The position numbers were made by a program, and so were the translations under genes. From Iris pallida (Eukaryota > Streptophyta > Magnoliopsida > Asparagales > Iridaceae), in assembly GCA_029216955.1 (NCBI GenBank), contig JANAVB010015600.1:30042874-30106873 (forward strand): a DNA stretch of 64,000 nt, read 5' to 3'. Below the pieces are notes generated by a model. It was given only the letters and a program-made list of their open reading frames with translations, searched no databases and had not been told where the DNA came from. Shown here piece after piece: positions 22,056 through 35,285 of this stretch. Numbering within the stretch: the stretch's first letter is position 1; every line of letters starts with the position of its first letter.

Positions 22056-24570
22056 TGCGCTACGCTAAAGAGCGCGCGCAACTCAGTGGCGTAAGCTAAA
22101 AAGCTCGCGCACTACTCACTGTCTTCTCCAAATCAGCAAGAACTCCATGGTTTGAACCCAAAGCTTCAAAAGTCCATAACTTGGTCAAAATAAGTCCAAA
22201 TCCAACTTTTCAAAGGTCAAAATTAGGTAGAATAAAATTCTCTACAACATGGAACTATCAAAACTTGAAAACAAAGAAGTTTGATAGATCAAAACCACCA
22301 AAATCCGAAAATAACTAATTTCTAGATCTACAAAAATTAAAGCCTCAAAATAGAAAATGACAAGTTCTAATATGTCTTAGAAACATGAGGAGAAGCTAAT
22401 GGAACAATAAAAATGAGCTCTCTTGTGGAAGCAAGTTGCACTTGCCTAGACCTCTCTCTTCTCTCTTTGGTAGGTGAAGGGAGTAAATGGAAGAAGAAGA
22501 AGAGATTAATGAAGAGAAAGAAGAAGAATAGGTAATAAATATGAGTGGTGGTAGATAGGGGGTTCACCCCTTGGTTCATGATGAACCAAGAGCAATCCCA
22601 AACCGAACCAAGCCAACCCAAACCAAGAATAAACCAAGCCCAGGGAGGAAATTAAGCAAGGAAATCATGTAATACAAGAATAAATACGTACACGTATTCC
22701 AAAAATACGTAATACGAACCACAGGCATTACAACTGCTTGTACTTTCTATTTCCTTCTTGTATTAAATTTAATTCAGGGCGCCTGCATATTTCTTCAATA
22801 TCCAACCTGGCTTTGCCATTATCCTTCGTCTTACCCTTGACATCCATCACAGTATTAATTATGTTGTCAAACACATTCTTCTCTATATGCATGACATCAA
22901 GATTATGTCTGATCAAGTTGGTGCCCCAATATGGAAGGTCCCAAAATATACTCCTCTTTGTCTAATTATATCTTCGCCCGAATCTGTCGCACTTGAACCC
23001 CTTAGCAGGATCTCCAATAGCACTTGGTAAATCTTTTACCTCTTCCCAAATTGTGTCTCTGTCCCACCTTGGTGGTGGATTAGTCTTCTCTACAACGCCT
23101 GCACGAAAAGCATTCATATTCCTCCTATATGGATGATCATTCGGCAGAAACCGTCGATGACATTCGAAAAAGCATGGTTTGCCGTCGTTTTTCAAGCAGA
23201 AAGCCTCGGTACGGTCCATGCAATAAGGACATGTGAGACGATGATGCGTGCTCCAACCTGATAACATGCCATAAGTCAAAAATTCGTTGATAGTCCACAT
23301 AAGTGCTGATTCAACTCATCTATTAACGGCTGTAAGTACACATCGATGCCGGTTAAGAACATAACTCGAGTCTTCATGCACATCCAAGCTGGTAGGTTAT
23401 ACAGAGTGACGATCACAGGCCAGCACGAATACTGGGAGCCCAAAAGTCTGAACGGGGTAAAACCGTCAGAGGAGAGCCCCAAACTTATATTACACGGATC
23501 ATCGGCAAAATCAGGATACTCTCGATCAAAGTGCTTCTAAGCTTCTCCATCGGATGGGTGATCCAACACTCCTTCAATCTTTCTCGTCTGTGCCAACTCA
23601 TATTTTAGGCAGTCTCCTTTGCCATAAACAACCTCTACAACTGCAGCGTCAAAGGCATGTAGTGTATTGAATCTGCCGGCCTCCTTTTACTAGCAGACCT
23701 TCCTGTAGCAGTTGGCTTGTAGAGATCAATGCTATAAAATCTACACACTTTTTCATCATTATCGTCTTTGTAGTTGAGCATGCACCCGTTGTGGGAGGAA
23801 TCAATTTTCTCGTATCCCATCCAGAGCGATCTCACCATCCTCTTAGACCGGTAGAAGTCTTTAGGCAACTTAGCACCCTCACGCAATATCTCTATAATCA
23901 ACTCCATCAGTCGGTTGTAGCATTCTTACAACATATTAAAATTGGACTTGATGCTCAACAATCTTGTAACCACCTCCAACGGTGAATGATCCTTACAACC
24001 AGGATATAATGGAGTCCTTGCATTCTCCAGCAACTCCATGAACTTTGTAGCATCGGCGTTTGGTGCCTCTTTGTCTGTATCATGATTATCCGGATCAAAA
24101 CTAGGCTCCGTTGCGTCAAAAACCATGTTCACCCACCCATCATCGTAAGCAGCGTGGTTGTGGACATCCATATAAGGTTCCGACTCAGATGCTAAAGACA
24201 CAAGTTTTTCGTGTATGGTCCACTAATAATAATTTGGCGTGAAACCTTTCGAGTACAAATGATATGTGACTTCTACTTCTGGATGATATTTCAAGTTACG
24301 ATAACTCACACACAGATACTAATTTTGGTACCGTCCATGTACTGAGGGAACGCCTTGGCAAACTGCAGTAACTGCTATACACCCACTACGAATTCATCCT
24401 GCACACCGTACATGTCATAAGGATGAGGATTGTATATCCATGAACGATACCGCAGATAGTAAGTCATATCTATTTGACAATAATTCTGCAAAGATAGATA
24501 CATATTATTCGGGTATATTCCAAATGGATGCAATGACACATGTTCAACAAGAAGGCCCCCTCTCTGGCCC

Positions 24571-25033
24571 CCCTCTACTTTCCTTCTTCTCATTCGACTC
24601 TCTCAGCTTCCTATTCCGTATTATATGATATCCACCTCAACCAAAGCCTAGAAAATTATGAAAATATTAATATTAACCAAGGTTCACAGTATTAATATCA
24701 GAAGTAAAAAGTTTTCGATTGGTGGTAGGGCAAGCCAGATCCTTTGACGGAGGATTCTTCGTCAAAGGATTGGTGGTAGGGCAAGCCAGAATCCTTTGAT
24801 AGATAATCCTGGCTCACTCTACCACCAATACTTTGACGGAGAATCCTCCGTCAAAGGATTCTGGCTCTTCCTACCACCAATCAAATTTTTTTACTTCTGA
24901 CACCGATACCGATACTATAAACCTTGATTAATATTAATATTTTCATGATTCTCTAGGCTTTGGTTGAGGTAGATATCATATGATGCAGAATAGGAGGCGA
25001 CATGAACCGAATGAGAAGAAAGGAGTAGGGAGG
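24571..25033. repeat. Large imperfect inverted repeat (foldback) at the TNP2 5' end
   Basis: The left arm (about 24571-24810) and the reverse complement of the right arm (about 24815-25033) align nearly end to end. Shared blocks include ATATGATATCCACCTCAACC / ATATGATATCTACCTCAACC, CCAAAGCCTAGA, AAAATATTAATATTAA and ATTGGTGGTAGG. Near the centre a smaller unit, CCTTTGACGGAGGATTC, is itself repeated in both orientations. The region covers the presumed 5' leader and promoter side of the TNP2 gene. A transcript through it would fold into a long hairpin. It could equally be a foldback transposon; no target duplication is evident. Confidence 0.8.
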
Positions 25034-25658
25034 ATACACTCTAGATACTTTCAATTAAACCCCAAACATACCTTGATAATTTATCCAATTTCTAAAATAT
25101 GTTATATACTACTAGGATACTCACTCTATACACTCTAGGTACTACGATATACACTCTAGGTGCTCACTCTATATACTGTAGGATACTCACTCTGTACACT
25201 CTAGGTACTACGATATACTACTAGGATACTCACTCTATACACTCTTACTTATGCAAGTCTTTTAAGGCAACCAGCGTTATACTAGATTTTTGAAAAAATT
25301 AGAACTCTGATAGTCCCAAAAGGCTTGGCATAAGTAAATTTAGTTTCCAGAGAAGGGCTCACATGGACACTTGATTTTGGGCTATACGGACATTTAACAT
25401 AAGAGTTAATGATATCTCTGTCGTCATGTGTTCCTTGTGAGCCCACATGAAAAACTTGATCTCGGAGTGTCCAAGCTAGCACTTACCATAAAATACTTGG
25501 CGATACCTAGCTAGCACTTACCTACATACCTAGTATCTTGACATATGTTTTGACATTGTATCACTCATACCTACACTTCTAGGATACTCTATATACTCTA
25601 GGTACTAGGACACTCCGTATAATATTACACTTCTTCATCTCTGTATGTGTGTGTGTGA
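25034..25658. other. Non-coding flank of element C
   Basis: 25080-25250 holds repeats of ATACTCACTCTATACACTC and CTAGGTACTACGATATAC. 25282-25490 is an unassigned segment with a short open minus-strand frame that I do not believe is coding. The TSD TGTGA of element C is at 25654-25658, at the end of a TG-rich run. No CACTA terminus is seen. Confidence 0.5.
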
Positions 25659-28352
25659 TGTAACGCCCCGGTCCCAAAGTACATAGGACCAAGCACGTGA
25701 ACATGCCAGCTACATATGTACGAAGAATACTCTAATATATGAAATCCTCATATATGCACATAAGATGTAAATAAAATAATCACAAGCCAGAATAACATAA
25801 TCTAATCTCATCACAACTCAACACAGAAGATGATAGATTCCACATAATAAATAAGTGTATCAAAAGATAGTCGGGTAAACATGCTCACTCCAAACAACTA
25901 TGAAAATAGTCTCACAAGATCGGAGTCCAACCTCCACAAAATAGAAAGAAAAGAGATGTAAAATAATGTCCACTAATGTCTCAAATAAAGAATAGACTAA
26001 AAATTAGTAGGAACTGCCTCGTCATCGATACAAGATGAATCTAATGCCACTCCGTACTCATGCGGAAAGTCGTATAATCTTGGAGAGATAACCAGGTCCT
26101 AAGAGGGACATAACAAGATACAAAAAAACACCATACCATATAAACTGTGATAATATGATACAAAGAGAGGATGCATGAAATAGGGATTCCTGACTAATCT
26201 ACTGTGAATATGCACTTTTGAGAAACAATCCTTCGACGCATGAGCCCTGGCTGTAAATAGGATCGACATAGTTCCCGTAAAGGGCACCGGGGGCCTACGT
26301 CCATAACGTTCGAAGATCGTCAGAGGACATCATGTGCAAGGGGCTACGTACATAACGCTCTTGAAAGCGTCAGAAGACACCTGGGGCCTGCGTCTCCTCT
26401 AGTAACCGCCAAGTCTTCTAACATACAATTCTATTGGCAGTTACTCCTATCCGTCGCACGCTCCATACATATCGGTGGCCAGCCGACTACGCGGGTACGT
26501 GTCCTACATGTGACTCACAACACATGGTAAATGTATCTTGTCTGATGGTGCAAAGTGGCAAGTCTAGGAAATCATAATGTCAGCCAAAAAATGTCACAAT
26601 CTCCAAACAACTCCGGATACTGAAACAAATATCAAAAACATACTCGGTATAAAAGATATACATAGAAAATGCATGTCCAAAAGTCAAATTCTGGAACAGG
26701 GACAAAATCGTAATTTTGGGTCAAAACGATGTCCGTCGTTGGACCCGCTTTGTACTGAAATGTGTGCCAAAGTCTATGGTCACTAAAGTTGTCAAAATAC
26801 ATATCTACAAATTCAGTTTGAGGAGAGAAATTCAATAGTATGTCCAGTTTTGGATTCCGATGAGCCGCGTACAAAATCGTCCGTTTGAGTGGGTCGTGGG
26901 CCCACCAAAAAGGGGTTCCGGTCAACCTTCTCAGAATCAAACCAAATTTGGCACACAGGACTAAAAGTTTGATTCGGACCTGTTGGTACAAGTTTCGTCT
27001 CAATTTAACGACTGTATACGAAGTTAGGGCGAAGTTTGCAAATTGGTGATACGAGGGTATCTTGACGGATACAGATTGATTTTGTCATACACACACGACG
27101 AAACTAAGTTCCGTCAGTTCCTACACGTCAGTAACGTCTATACGTGCCTTTCGATGCATATACGTTCGACCACGTCGTACCATTCGTCGGGGCGCACGCC
27201 GTATCGTGAAAATTTCAAAATTTTATATAAGCTTAACACAGTTTTTCCTCCAACTTCAACATCAATTTACTTTTTACATGTTAATCGAAACGATGATCCA
27301 GAAGATGCATTGCGATCTCGGTTATGTTGTCTTTCACTATTTTCAATTAGTTTCTACAATTTTTTAATGCACCGCAAGAAAATTGGTCGATAAGTTGTTT
27401 AGAATTTGTTTTAACAGTCCAAAAAATAGAATTTTTGCCAACTTTGGTTTGATTTTTTGAACTAGTTAGATGGTTATGTCAAAATCCATCTAGACGATCT
27501 CGAAGAGGGTCAAGTCTACTTTCCAAAAAATTTTACGGATCAAAAATCGGTGTTACGAGTAAAAAGTTACGTCATCGGGAAGTATGGTACCTTGAGTGGG
27601 AAAACTGCTCTGTGGATGACGAGGGGCTGACTTTCGATGCTCCGTTCATCACGCACACAACTCCTTTGCTGGTGAAACAAATTATAGACGAAGAGGGTAT
27701 GTTCTGCCACAATTTTTATTTTAGGAGTTTAGGGTTTTCAGGTCTGTGGAGGAAGTTATATATATAACAAGTTGTGTGCAAAACCTATTACTACTAGGCT
27801 TATTAATAACCCAAAATAGGCTTTGCCCACGAACCCGTCGGGTTGGGCGCACGTTGATGCTACTACAGCAGCTTGTGGGGGAGAGGGGGGGCCCGCCCAC
27901 TTAAGTGGGTGGGTGAGTGATTTATTATTTTTTTTCTTATTTTTTCTTATTCTTTTTCTTATTCTTTTTTTTTCATTTCTTTCTTTTTATTTATTAAAAA
28001 TTCTTTTTTAACTATTTTTCTATTATTACTTTATTTAAATATCTAAATTCTATTTTTATTTATTATTTCTAATTAAAAACTCTTTCAATAATACAATATT
28101 TTAGATATATTTATATACATATATTCCCACATATATGTATATATAAATATATACACCTTAATAAATCAACACATACACACGTACATATATACATATAATA
28201 TATCGTATAAACTTACACCCATGCTATGCATTAACTTAAGTATTTGCTACTACTATTATTTCACACTCCTAATATTATGCATACAAGTATTTTAGCACCA
28301 ATTTCTACACAAATCTAAATTTAAATAATTTAATAAATTAAGGGAGTTTACA
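25659..28352 (-). repeat. 3' LTR of element C
   Basis: A 2694-bp copy matching 52114-52969 plus 58475-60628. It ends GGGAGTTTACA at 28352. A (TA)/T-rich tail about 27920-28350 is shared by both LTRs. Confidence 0.92.
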
Positions 28353-28390
28353 TCCTACCCAACTTAAAAAAATTTCGTCCTCGAATTTAG
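28353..28390 (-). promoter_or_regulatory. Conserved 3'-LTR-adjacent block with polypurine-tract-like run
   Basis: The minus strand reads TTCGAGGACGAAATTTTTTT then AAGTTGGGTAGGA up to the LTR start. Equivalent blocks lie at 4652-4690 and 44106-44143 in the non-coding elements. The position is that of the plus-strand primer (PPT). Confidence 0.65.
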
Positions 28391-28439
28391 ACTATGGTAG
28401 GGGTCGAATGCAATGCAAGAAGCTATAAATACTATCATG

Positions 28440-28900
28440 TGCAAGACATACCTTGGTTGTCAAACAAATGCGGGTAATGATTTCAAACGTCGTCCTTGCA
28501 TTTTCAAGTAGACTCTTCTGGCGAGTGATGCTTCCAAGCCACGCAAACCAATGGAATAGATTGATTCCGCAACACCTTCACTCAACGATCAAGAATGCCT
28601 ACCTGTTGCTCTTCGTACGACAAGCTCGGTCCAACTGTAATCTCGGAGTGATCAAGCACATGGTTGTCGTCCGCCACGTACCTCCTCAGCTGAGATACAT
28701 GGAATACGTCATGCACTTCCTCTAGCGACGGTGGCAAGGCCAATCCATAGGCAACCTCTCCAACACGTTCCAAGACATCGAAAGGCCCGATGTACCTTGG
28801 ACTCAATTTGCCATGTCCTCCGAATCGAATCGTGCCTCTAGTGGAGAATAACTTCAAGAATACGTGGTCGCCCTCTTTGAACACCAAGGGTCGGCGACGA
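28440..28900 (-). pseudogene. Element C integrase C-terminus and chromodomain
   Basis: GDHVFLKLF..GKLSPRYIGPFDVLERVG is the GPY/F module, followed by HDVFHVSQLRRYV. The frame then continues as a chromodomain: VGILDR*VKVLRNQ, VAWKHHSPEEST* and HYPHLF. Stops replace residues expected to be Arg or Glu and Trp. A chromodomain at this place defines chromoviruses; YPHLF at the end is usual for the Tekay/Del branch. Confidence 0.87.
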
Positions 28901-30077
28901 TTATCTGTCGACTGCTTCTGACGATCCTGTGCTGCTCGTAGGTGGCCCTGAATTTACTTCACTGTCTCCACTGTGCTCAAGACTAACTCGGGAACCAATA
29001 GCTGTCGCTCTCCTATATCGCTCCAACAAACAGGAGATCGATACTTCCTACCATACAACGCTTCAAATGGAGCCATTTGAATGCTCGCTTGATAGTTGTA
29101 GGAAAACTCAACAGGATGAAGATGGTCCTCCTATGATCCGCCAAAGTCGAGCATGCACGCTCTCAACATATCCTCTAGCATCTGAATGGTACGCTCCGAC
29201 TGGCCGTCTGTCTGCGGATGGTACGCCGTGCTAAACTTCAATCGTGTGCCCAAACTCTCTTGCATGATCCTCCAAAAGTGCGAGGTGAATCTCGAGTCAC
29301 GGTCCGACACAATACTAACAGGCACACCGTGTAATCTCACAATCTGCTCCATATACATCTCTGCCAATACCTCTATCGACTGGCCCACTCTAAAGGTATG
29401 AAATGGGCTGACTTTGTAAGTCTATCAACAATCACCCACACTGCTTCACGTCCCCTAGGACTCCGAGGAAAACCCGTGACAAAATCCCTAGTAATGTGCT
29501 CCCACTTCCACTCGGGAATGGATAGCGGCAGTAATAATCCGGCCGTCTTCTGGTGCTCGGCCTTCACTTGTTGGGATACCAAACACTTGGCCACGAAACG
29601 AGCTATCTCTCACTTAATTCCGTGCCACCAATAATACTGCCGTAAGCCCCGGTACATCTTAGTTCTTCTGCGATGAATAGAGTAAGTCAAACTGTGTGCT
29701 TCTGCCATCAACTCCTGCCGTAGCTCTCCATTAGGAATATAAATATGATCCCCACATTGAAGTGTTCCATCGGGATGAATCATCAATCCTGTCTGCTCTC
29801 CTGCTTAAGTCCTTTCTCTAAGCCTCCAAAATCTAGCATCCATGGGTAATGTCGCCTTGATCCTCTCTACTAATGATGACTGCACTTGGAGATTGGCTAA
29901 TACGCCATCTGCTCCAGGCAATAATACCTCAATACCAAGTTGTTGCAAGTCTCTAATCAACTCCTTCTGCATAGTCAAGAAGTATGCCATGGGCTTACGG
30001 CTTAATGCGTCTGCTATGACATTAGCCTTGCCCGAATGATAATGTAGCTCGATCACGTAATCCTTTATCAACTCCAA
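28901..30077 (-). pseudogene. Element C RNase H end, zinc finger and integrase core
   Basis: From 30077 downward: ELHYHSGKANVIADALSRK (end of RNase H), a spacer, then an HHCC finger with HRRRTKMYRGLRQYYWW and FVAKCLVSQQVKAEHQ (first Cys lost). The integrase core reads [47 protein letters not shown] and [18 protein letters not shown], so the D-D-E residues remain. A stop at 29397 and several others (for example after the residues FGGS near 29130) break the frame. Confidence 0.9.
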
Positions 30078-30106
30078 CCAACGTCGCTATCGCATATTCA
30101 ACTCTT

Positions 30107-30659
30107 TTATGTGAACACGTACTTGAGGCTCTTATGATCAGTGTAGATTTTAACCTTCTTACCGTACAAGTAGTGTCTCCATAGCTTCAAGGCAAAGATA
30201 ACCGCTAAGAGCTCTAGATCGTGGGTCGGATAATTCTTCTCGTGCACTCTCAACTGTCTCGATGCATATGCTACCACATGACCATGCTGCATCAATACGC
30301 ATCCTAATCCTTTCCCGGATACGTCACTATAGATCACAAATCCTCCCGGGCTCGATGGTAGTGTCAAGATCGGTGCTGTGGTCAATCGCTTCTTTAACTC
30401 GTCAAATGCGTCTTGACACTCGTCTGTCCATACAAACTCCTGATCCTTGAAAGTTAATCGAGTCATAGGTCCCACTATTCGAGAGAAATCTTCTACGAAC
30501 TATCGGTAGTAACCCACAAGTCCGAGGAAACTTCTCACCTCAGAAGGTGATGTGGGAGTGGGCTATGATTTGGCTGCTGTGTTCTTATCTAGGTCCACTG
30601 ATATACCATCACCTGTAACAACATGACCAAGAAATGATACCTCATTGAGAAAGAAATCA
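30107..30659 (-). pseudogene. Element C reverse transcriptase end and RNase H
   Basis: Starting next to the insertion of B: FFLNEVSFLGHVVTGDGIS, a stop, then EVRSFLGLVGYYR, another stop and [16 protein letters not shown]. RNase H follows with [49 protein letters not shown] and YTDHKSLKY. The upstream half is at 49410-49866; joined across one AATCA, the frame reads LSKCD-FFLNEV. Confidence 0.92.
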
Positions 30660-31148
30660 TGTCACGACCCGCACCCGCTTTTCGGACGCGAGAGCGTGAG
30701 CAAGCCAGCTACGCATCGAGCGGACTCCAGCCCGACTCGAATTCGTAAACGCTGTCAAGGCTATGGTATACTGCTAAATCATGACAAAGAAAACTATATC
30801 TCAATCCACAATATAAATATGAAACATGAATGAACAATATGGGTCGTAGTCTGCAGCCCACTAGCATATATGTCCGATAAGACTCTAAAGAAAGTAACAA
30901 GAGTCGGAACTGAATCAGAAAACATGATAAAGTAAGAAAGAACGAAAGGATAACAATGTAATAATGATACCTGAATTCCACAAGAATCGCAAATCCTCTA
31001 TCATCCAGAACTACCAACTAACTCCATGCAATCGCTAAACCTGAAGAGATCATCAGGTCCTCAGAGGACATAGCAAGATACATAATATATATGCCTATCT
31101 AGCAGTTTTATCATGCACAGGAAATAAACAAGAAAGAACAAGTACAAG

Positions 31149-31213
31149 ACAAATGACTACGAACACGAATGCGAATACGAACACGAACACGAACACGAAT
31201 ACAAACACGAACA
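31149..31213. repeat. CGAACA-type hexanucleotide repeat
   Basis: About ten imperfect copies of CGAACA / CGAATA inside solo LTR B. Confidence 0.8.
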
Positions 31214-31278
31214 CTAGAACAACTACGTATAAATGAACTGCCGGATGAACGATACACGAGATCAATGGAAGAACCAAA

Positions 31279-31522
31279 CCCTCATCCAGAGTGTGGACTC
31301 ACGGGTTTGAACTAAGCACTAACCCTCGTCCCGAGTGTGGACTCTCTGGTTAGCTCACGGCAGGGCACCCTCGTCCCGAGTGTGGACTCTCTAGTGCAAT
31401 TGGTCAACCCTCGTCCCGAGTGTGGACTCTCTGGTGCCAATGATCACGACAAACACCCTCGTCCCGAGTGTGGACTCTCTGGTGCACCAAACAACCCTCG
31501 TCCCAAGTGTGGACTCTCTGGT
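31279..31522. repeat. Dispersed array of CCTCGTCCCGAGTGTGGACT
   Basis: Six copies of an approximately 28-bp core (CCCTCGTCCCGAGTGTGGAC followed by TCTCTGGT) separated by unlike spacers of variable length, inside solo LTR B. The regular core with irregular spacers suggests successive local duplication. Confidence 0.85.
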
Positions 31523-33173
31523 TGTGTAAAACGATAATCAAGGCTATGGCAGTTCACTAAACGCACTCGTTCTATAACACGACTCAAGCAAGGTACTGAC
31601 GAGAAACTCCAAGTGTGAACCATAAGACCAAACATGAACACGGCTATATGCAATGAAAACAACTCAGCAGAATATAACACGAAGAGCACATGTCCATAAA
31701 CAATCAAAAACTGAAACTGAAATAAAATGCATGTAAATAAAACTGTAGAGGGAGGCAAGGTATACTTGCCTGGAGGTTGCACGCAGATCCAACAAATATA
31801 TAGTCAACTGATAAGCCACGAAGTCCAAGTCATCACAACTGTATCCGAAAGCTGAAACAAATATTGCCAACATTCTCAGAATAGTTAAATTAGCTAGGAT
31901 TGCCTGTCCTTAAGTCCAATTCTGGACACAGGGGTAAAACGATAATTTCGGGCAAAAACGGTGTTCGCCGTTGGACCCGCTTTGCACCGAAAAATATGCC
32001 AGAGTCAATGATCTCTAAAGTCGTCAAACTATATATCCACGGATTTGTTTTGATGATACGAACCAAACGTTATGTCCTATTTTGGATTCTGGTGGGCCGT
32101 GCACAAAATCGCCCTTTGAATCGGATCGTGGGGCCCGCGATCCGATCAATTATCTAAGAATTGGACCAAACTAGGCATACAGGACCAGAAAAAAGATACG
32201 ATCCTGTTGGCGCACGTTTCGTGTCGATCTGACGAACATGCACAAACTAGTTGGGAAATTTGCACAGAGGTCGATACGGTGAATTTCGACGGATACGCAT
32301 CAAATTCGTCGTGCACACGCGACCAATTTGAATTCCGTCAAAGCCCACACGACCACGAAGCCGTTACTCATCTTTCGATGCCTACGATGCGCGACCACGT
32401 CGCCCGAAATGGCGGGACGCACGTCGTATCGATGAATTTTATTGATTTTAAAACAGGTTTTCGGTAAACTTCGGAATTCGATTTCTCGACGCGTAGTCGA
32501 TGAAATCAAATTCCATAAAAAGGAATTCCAAGCCCTATAGGTTTTCTAAGACTGCCTTCAAATAGATTTTTGAAATCATGCATGGTTTGGATGATAATTA
32601 GATACAAAGTAGGCTAGTTCGACTGTTGTCAGTCCTATTTTTGGGACAGATTTTCCTCGATTTTTGGGTCGATATTCCGGCCGATCTAGTGCATCTACAC
32701 ATAAAGTAATTGAAAGAATGTAAAGACGTATAGGTTGACTTCGTACCAGAGGAGGAAGATCAGGAAACGATCCATCGACCGTCGCAGAATCAGGCTGGAA
32801 AGTCAGGCTAGTTACTGCGGCAGCTGTCTGCTCTGTTACACGCGGCTTCTGTCCGTACGGCCTCCGGCACATCGTGGCCGACCCTTGGCCGCGTGGGGCA
32901 GCGCCGGAGGGTCGCCAGGGTGGTGGCGGATCGCTCGATGTGATTGAGTCTAGAGTTTTGTGTTTTTAATCTCTCCCTCTCGATCTCGCGTATACGCTAC
33001 TGTGATATAGGGTTGGTTCGGGTTCAGCCGCGGAGAAATCCGCTCGGGCTGGGGTTCTCTGTTTTGGGAGAGCAGGCCTGGCTTTGGGCTCGGGTCCAAT
33101 TGCTAGTCCTGGGCTAGGAAAGGATTTGGTTGTTTATTCTATTTCTTTTTAGCTCTATTAATATATACATATA

Positions 33174-33693
<520 letters not shown>

Positions 33694-35194
33694 CACGAAT
33701 ATTTATATATAGACATATACACATTTACAAATATTTTTATATATACATATATATATTCGAACCCATACAACCAAATAATATCTATATACACACATATACA
33801 TTTATGTATTTATATATAAATACACCCACACCCATATACATATATATATTTTTATGTAAATACACATACACATATATTTATTCTTTTGATAAAGAATAAA
33901 TTAATAATAACTAATACTAATAAATAGTTTATTCTCAATAACCACAATAATAATATTATTAATAATAATATTTCCATTAATAATTAAAATACTTCAATAA
34001 TCGCTCCTGGATGGTGTCACGACCCGCACCTTAGAGTTAGGGCACGAGAACGTAACAACGCCCAGCCTACGTCACAGTGTCGACGGTAGAACACTGTCCT
34101 AGGTCTCAATGCATCTAACAGTATAAGACTAAATAGTTTATACTCCCCGAATGGGGGTGACATAGCAGAATGTAAACTCAATCACATCTAAGGTAGAGCA
34201 TAAAGGAAGATAGATAAAACATGAAATCGAAAAGAGATACAATAGATAGAAGTCTAAGTGTCTAAGATACAAACTCAGAATACATCTCAAAACTCAAATA
34301 CAGTAATCCATAAATACAACTCAAGATGACTGAAAATAAACTATAAGCAAAAACCCTAGCTATCTATGCAACCTCTACTGTCTCCTCTAGGCTAGCAGGC
34401 AACCTCCAGGCTATCTATAAAATTTATCAACGGGTCCAGTCAGGACTGGAGCGAGCACAGTACATCTCAACAGATCATAGCAGGTTAGAAAATATAATCA
34501 TGCAGTAAAGTAAGATACAGGATCTGAAAGAAATATAGTATGTAAATAGAGAAAGAGAACTGTAATAGAAATATCTACTATACATAGAGAACTAACAGTG
34601 ACTAGTGAGTCAGAGTAAAATATAAACATGTGAATGGCATAGGAGATTCATGACTACAGCTAAGAGAGTGATTCATGACTACAGCTACTTGGATAATATT
34701 CATATGTCTATTTCTACTCCCCCATCCCCAATCAATACACAAGGATCAGTTCAAGTTATGTTAAGATTCGTAAAACTTCATATGGCTCATAAAATGAGTA
34801 ATACGTGAAGGTGATTCATGATGGCTCTGTGAACATGAGAGTACATATGTCACAAACGATTCGTGAATCAGAGGAAGCATAGAGATACGTGATGATTCGT
34901 GAAACGCACAAAACATGCAGTATCCGATGCTCCCGAGGGGGATAACATCTCATGAAAAGATCTATATAGTACCAATCCGTGTGACCAACGTGACAGTATC
35001 AAGTAAAGTAATTTAAAGCAAGAAAATAATTCTAAACAAGATATGAAATGATCAGAAAATGTACTCGCCTGATATCTGAATGTCCAAGGTAAAGATACTG
35101 TCCGAGGAGAGGTATCTGGCTCCTAATTAGAACAGCACAAGTCACAACATGTCCAGAAGGGTAATATAAAGTACTACAATGCATTCTGCATGAA

Positions 35195-35285
35195 TCTAGG
35201 TCAAACTAGGCCAAAGTCAACCCTTGGTCAACTCTGGTCAACTGCACTAGTCAAACTAGGTCAAACTAGGTCATGTTCTAACCCA
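35195..35285 (-). promoter_or_regulatory. TTGAC (W-box core) cluster in element A LTR
   Basis: At least seven GTCAA words on the plus strand (TTGAC in the LTR sense), such as GGTCAACTCTGGTCAACTGC. They lie about 1.2 kb before the LTR 3' end, the same relative place as in the LTR at 1-3995. A regulatory function is inferred. Confidence 0.45.

Larger units (their letters stand above)
20105..22732 (-). mobile_element. Solo LTR G inside TNP2
   Basis: A 2628-bp TGTCACGCCCC..GGCATTACA unit. The flanks GCTGC (20100-20104) and ACTGC (22733-22737) match at 4 of 5 bases, an aged target duplication. Removing it rejoins the transposase frame. The start and an interior block resemble solo LTR F. It contains two different tandem arrays and no coding sequence. 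Confidence 0.87.
18355..24475 (-). pseudogene. TNP2-type transposase of CACTA-A
   Basis: Minus strand. The N-terminus is near 24475 (YRSWIYN..EFVVGVQQF). Next is a CACTA amino-terminal region with LYSKGFTPNY, then acidic CELL-type spacer. The transposase core follows: YPGCKDHSPLEVVTRLLSIK, TCPYCMDRTEAFCLKNDGK, FFECHRRFLPNDHPYR and HNLDVMHIEKNVFDNI. Then come IKSHDCHIFMERLI, FFRDLCS, DIVVTLCMHKRVFHSGFF and HLSYEARVGGPVGYRWM (DUF4218-like). The C-terminal part YCVNGFRF..TYPKRETVRSDWWAVY is DUF4216-like and ends in a long Asp/Glu tail. Many stops and frameshifts are present. Solo LTR G interrupts it between KYKQ and PKAIFLLDK, and the frame is restored when G is removed. Confidence 0.88.
12242..25658 (-). 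mobile_element. CACTA-A: degenerate CACTA (En/Spm) transposon, right terminus not found
   Basis: The left (3') terminus begins CACTACCAGAAAA at 12242, followed by an array of GACGTCGC / GCGACG subterminal motifs. The minus strand then carries a TnpA-like gene (about 16060-17910) and upstream of it a TNP2 transposase (18355-24475), the normal CACTA gene order. Two solo LTRs are inserted. The expected ..TAGTG right terminus is not visible before element C at 25659 or just after it at 60634, so the 5' end is deleted or unrecognisable. The end coordinate given is only the limit of continuous sequence. Confidence 0.75.

Noticed and set aside
25282..25482. 66-codon minus-strand ORF
   Set aside because: Short, no family features, between repeats; probably part of an unassigned repeat.
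31279..31522. Regular repeats with spacers, CRISPR-like at first sight
   Set aside because: Spacers vary widely in length, the locus is inside a plant LTR, and no cas-like gene exists; local duplication explains it.
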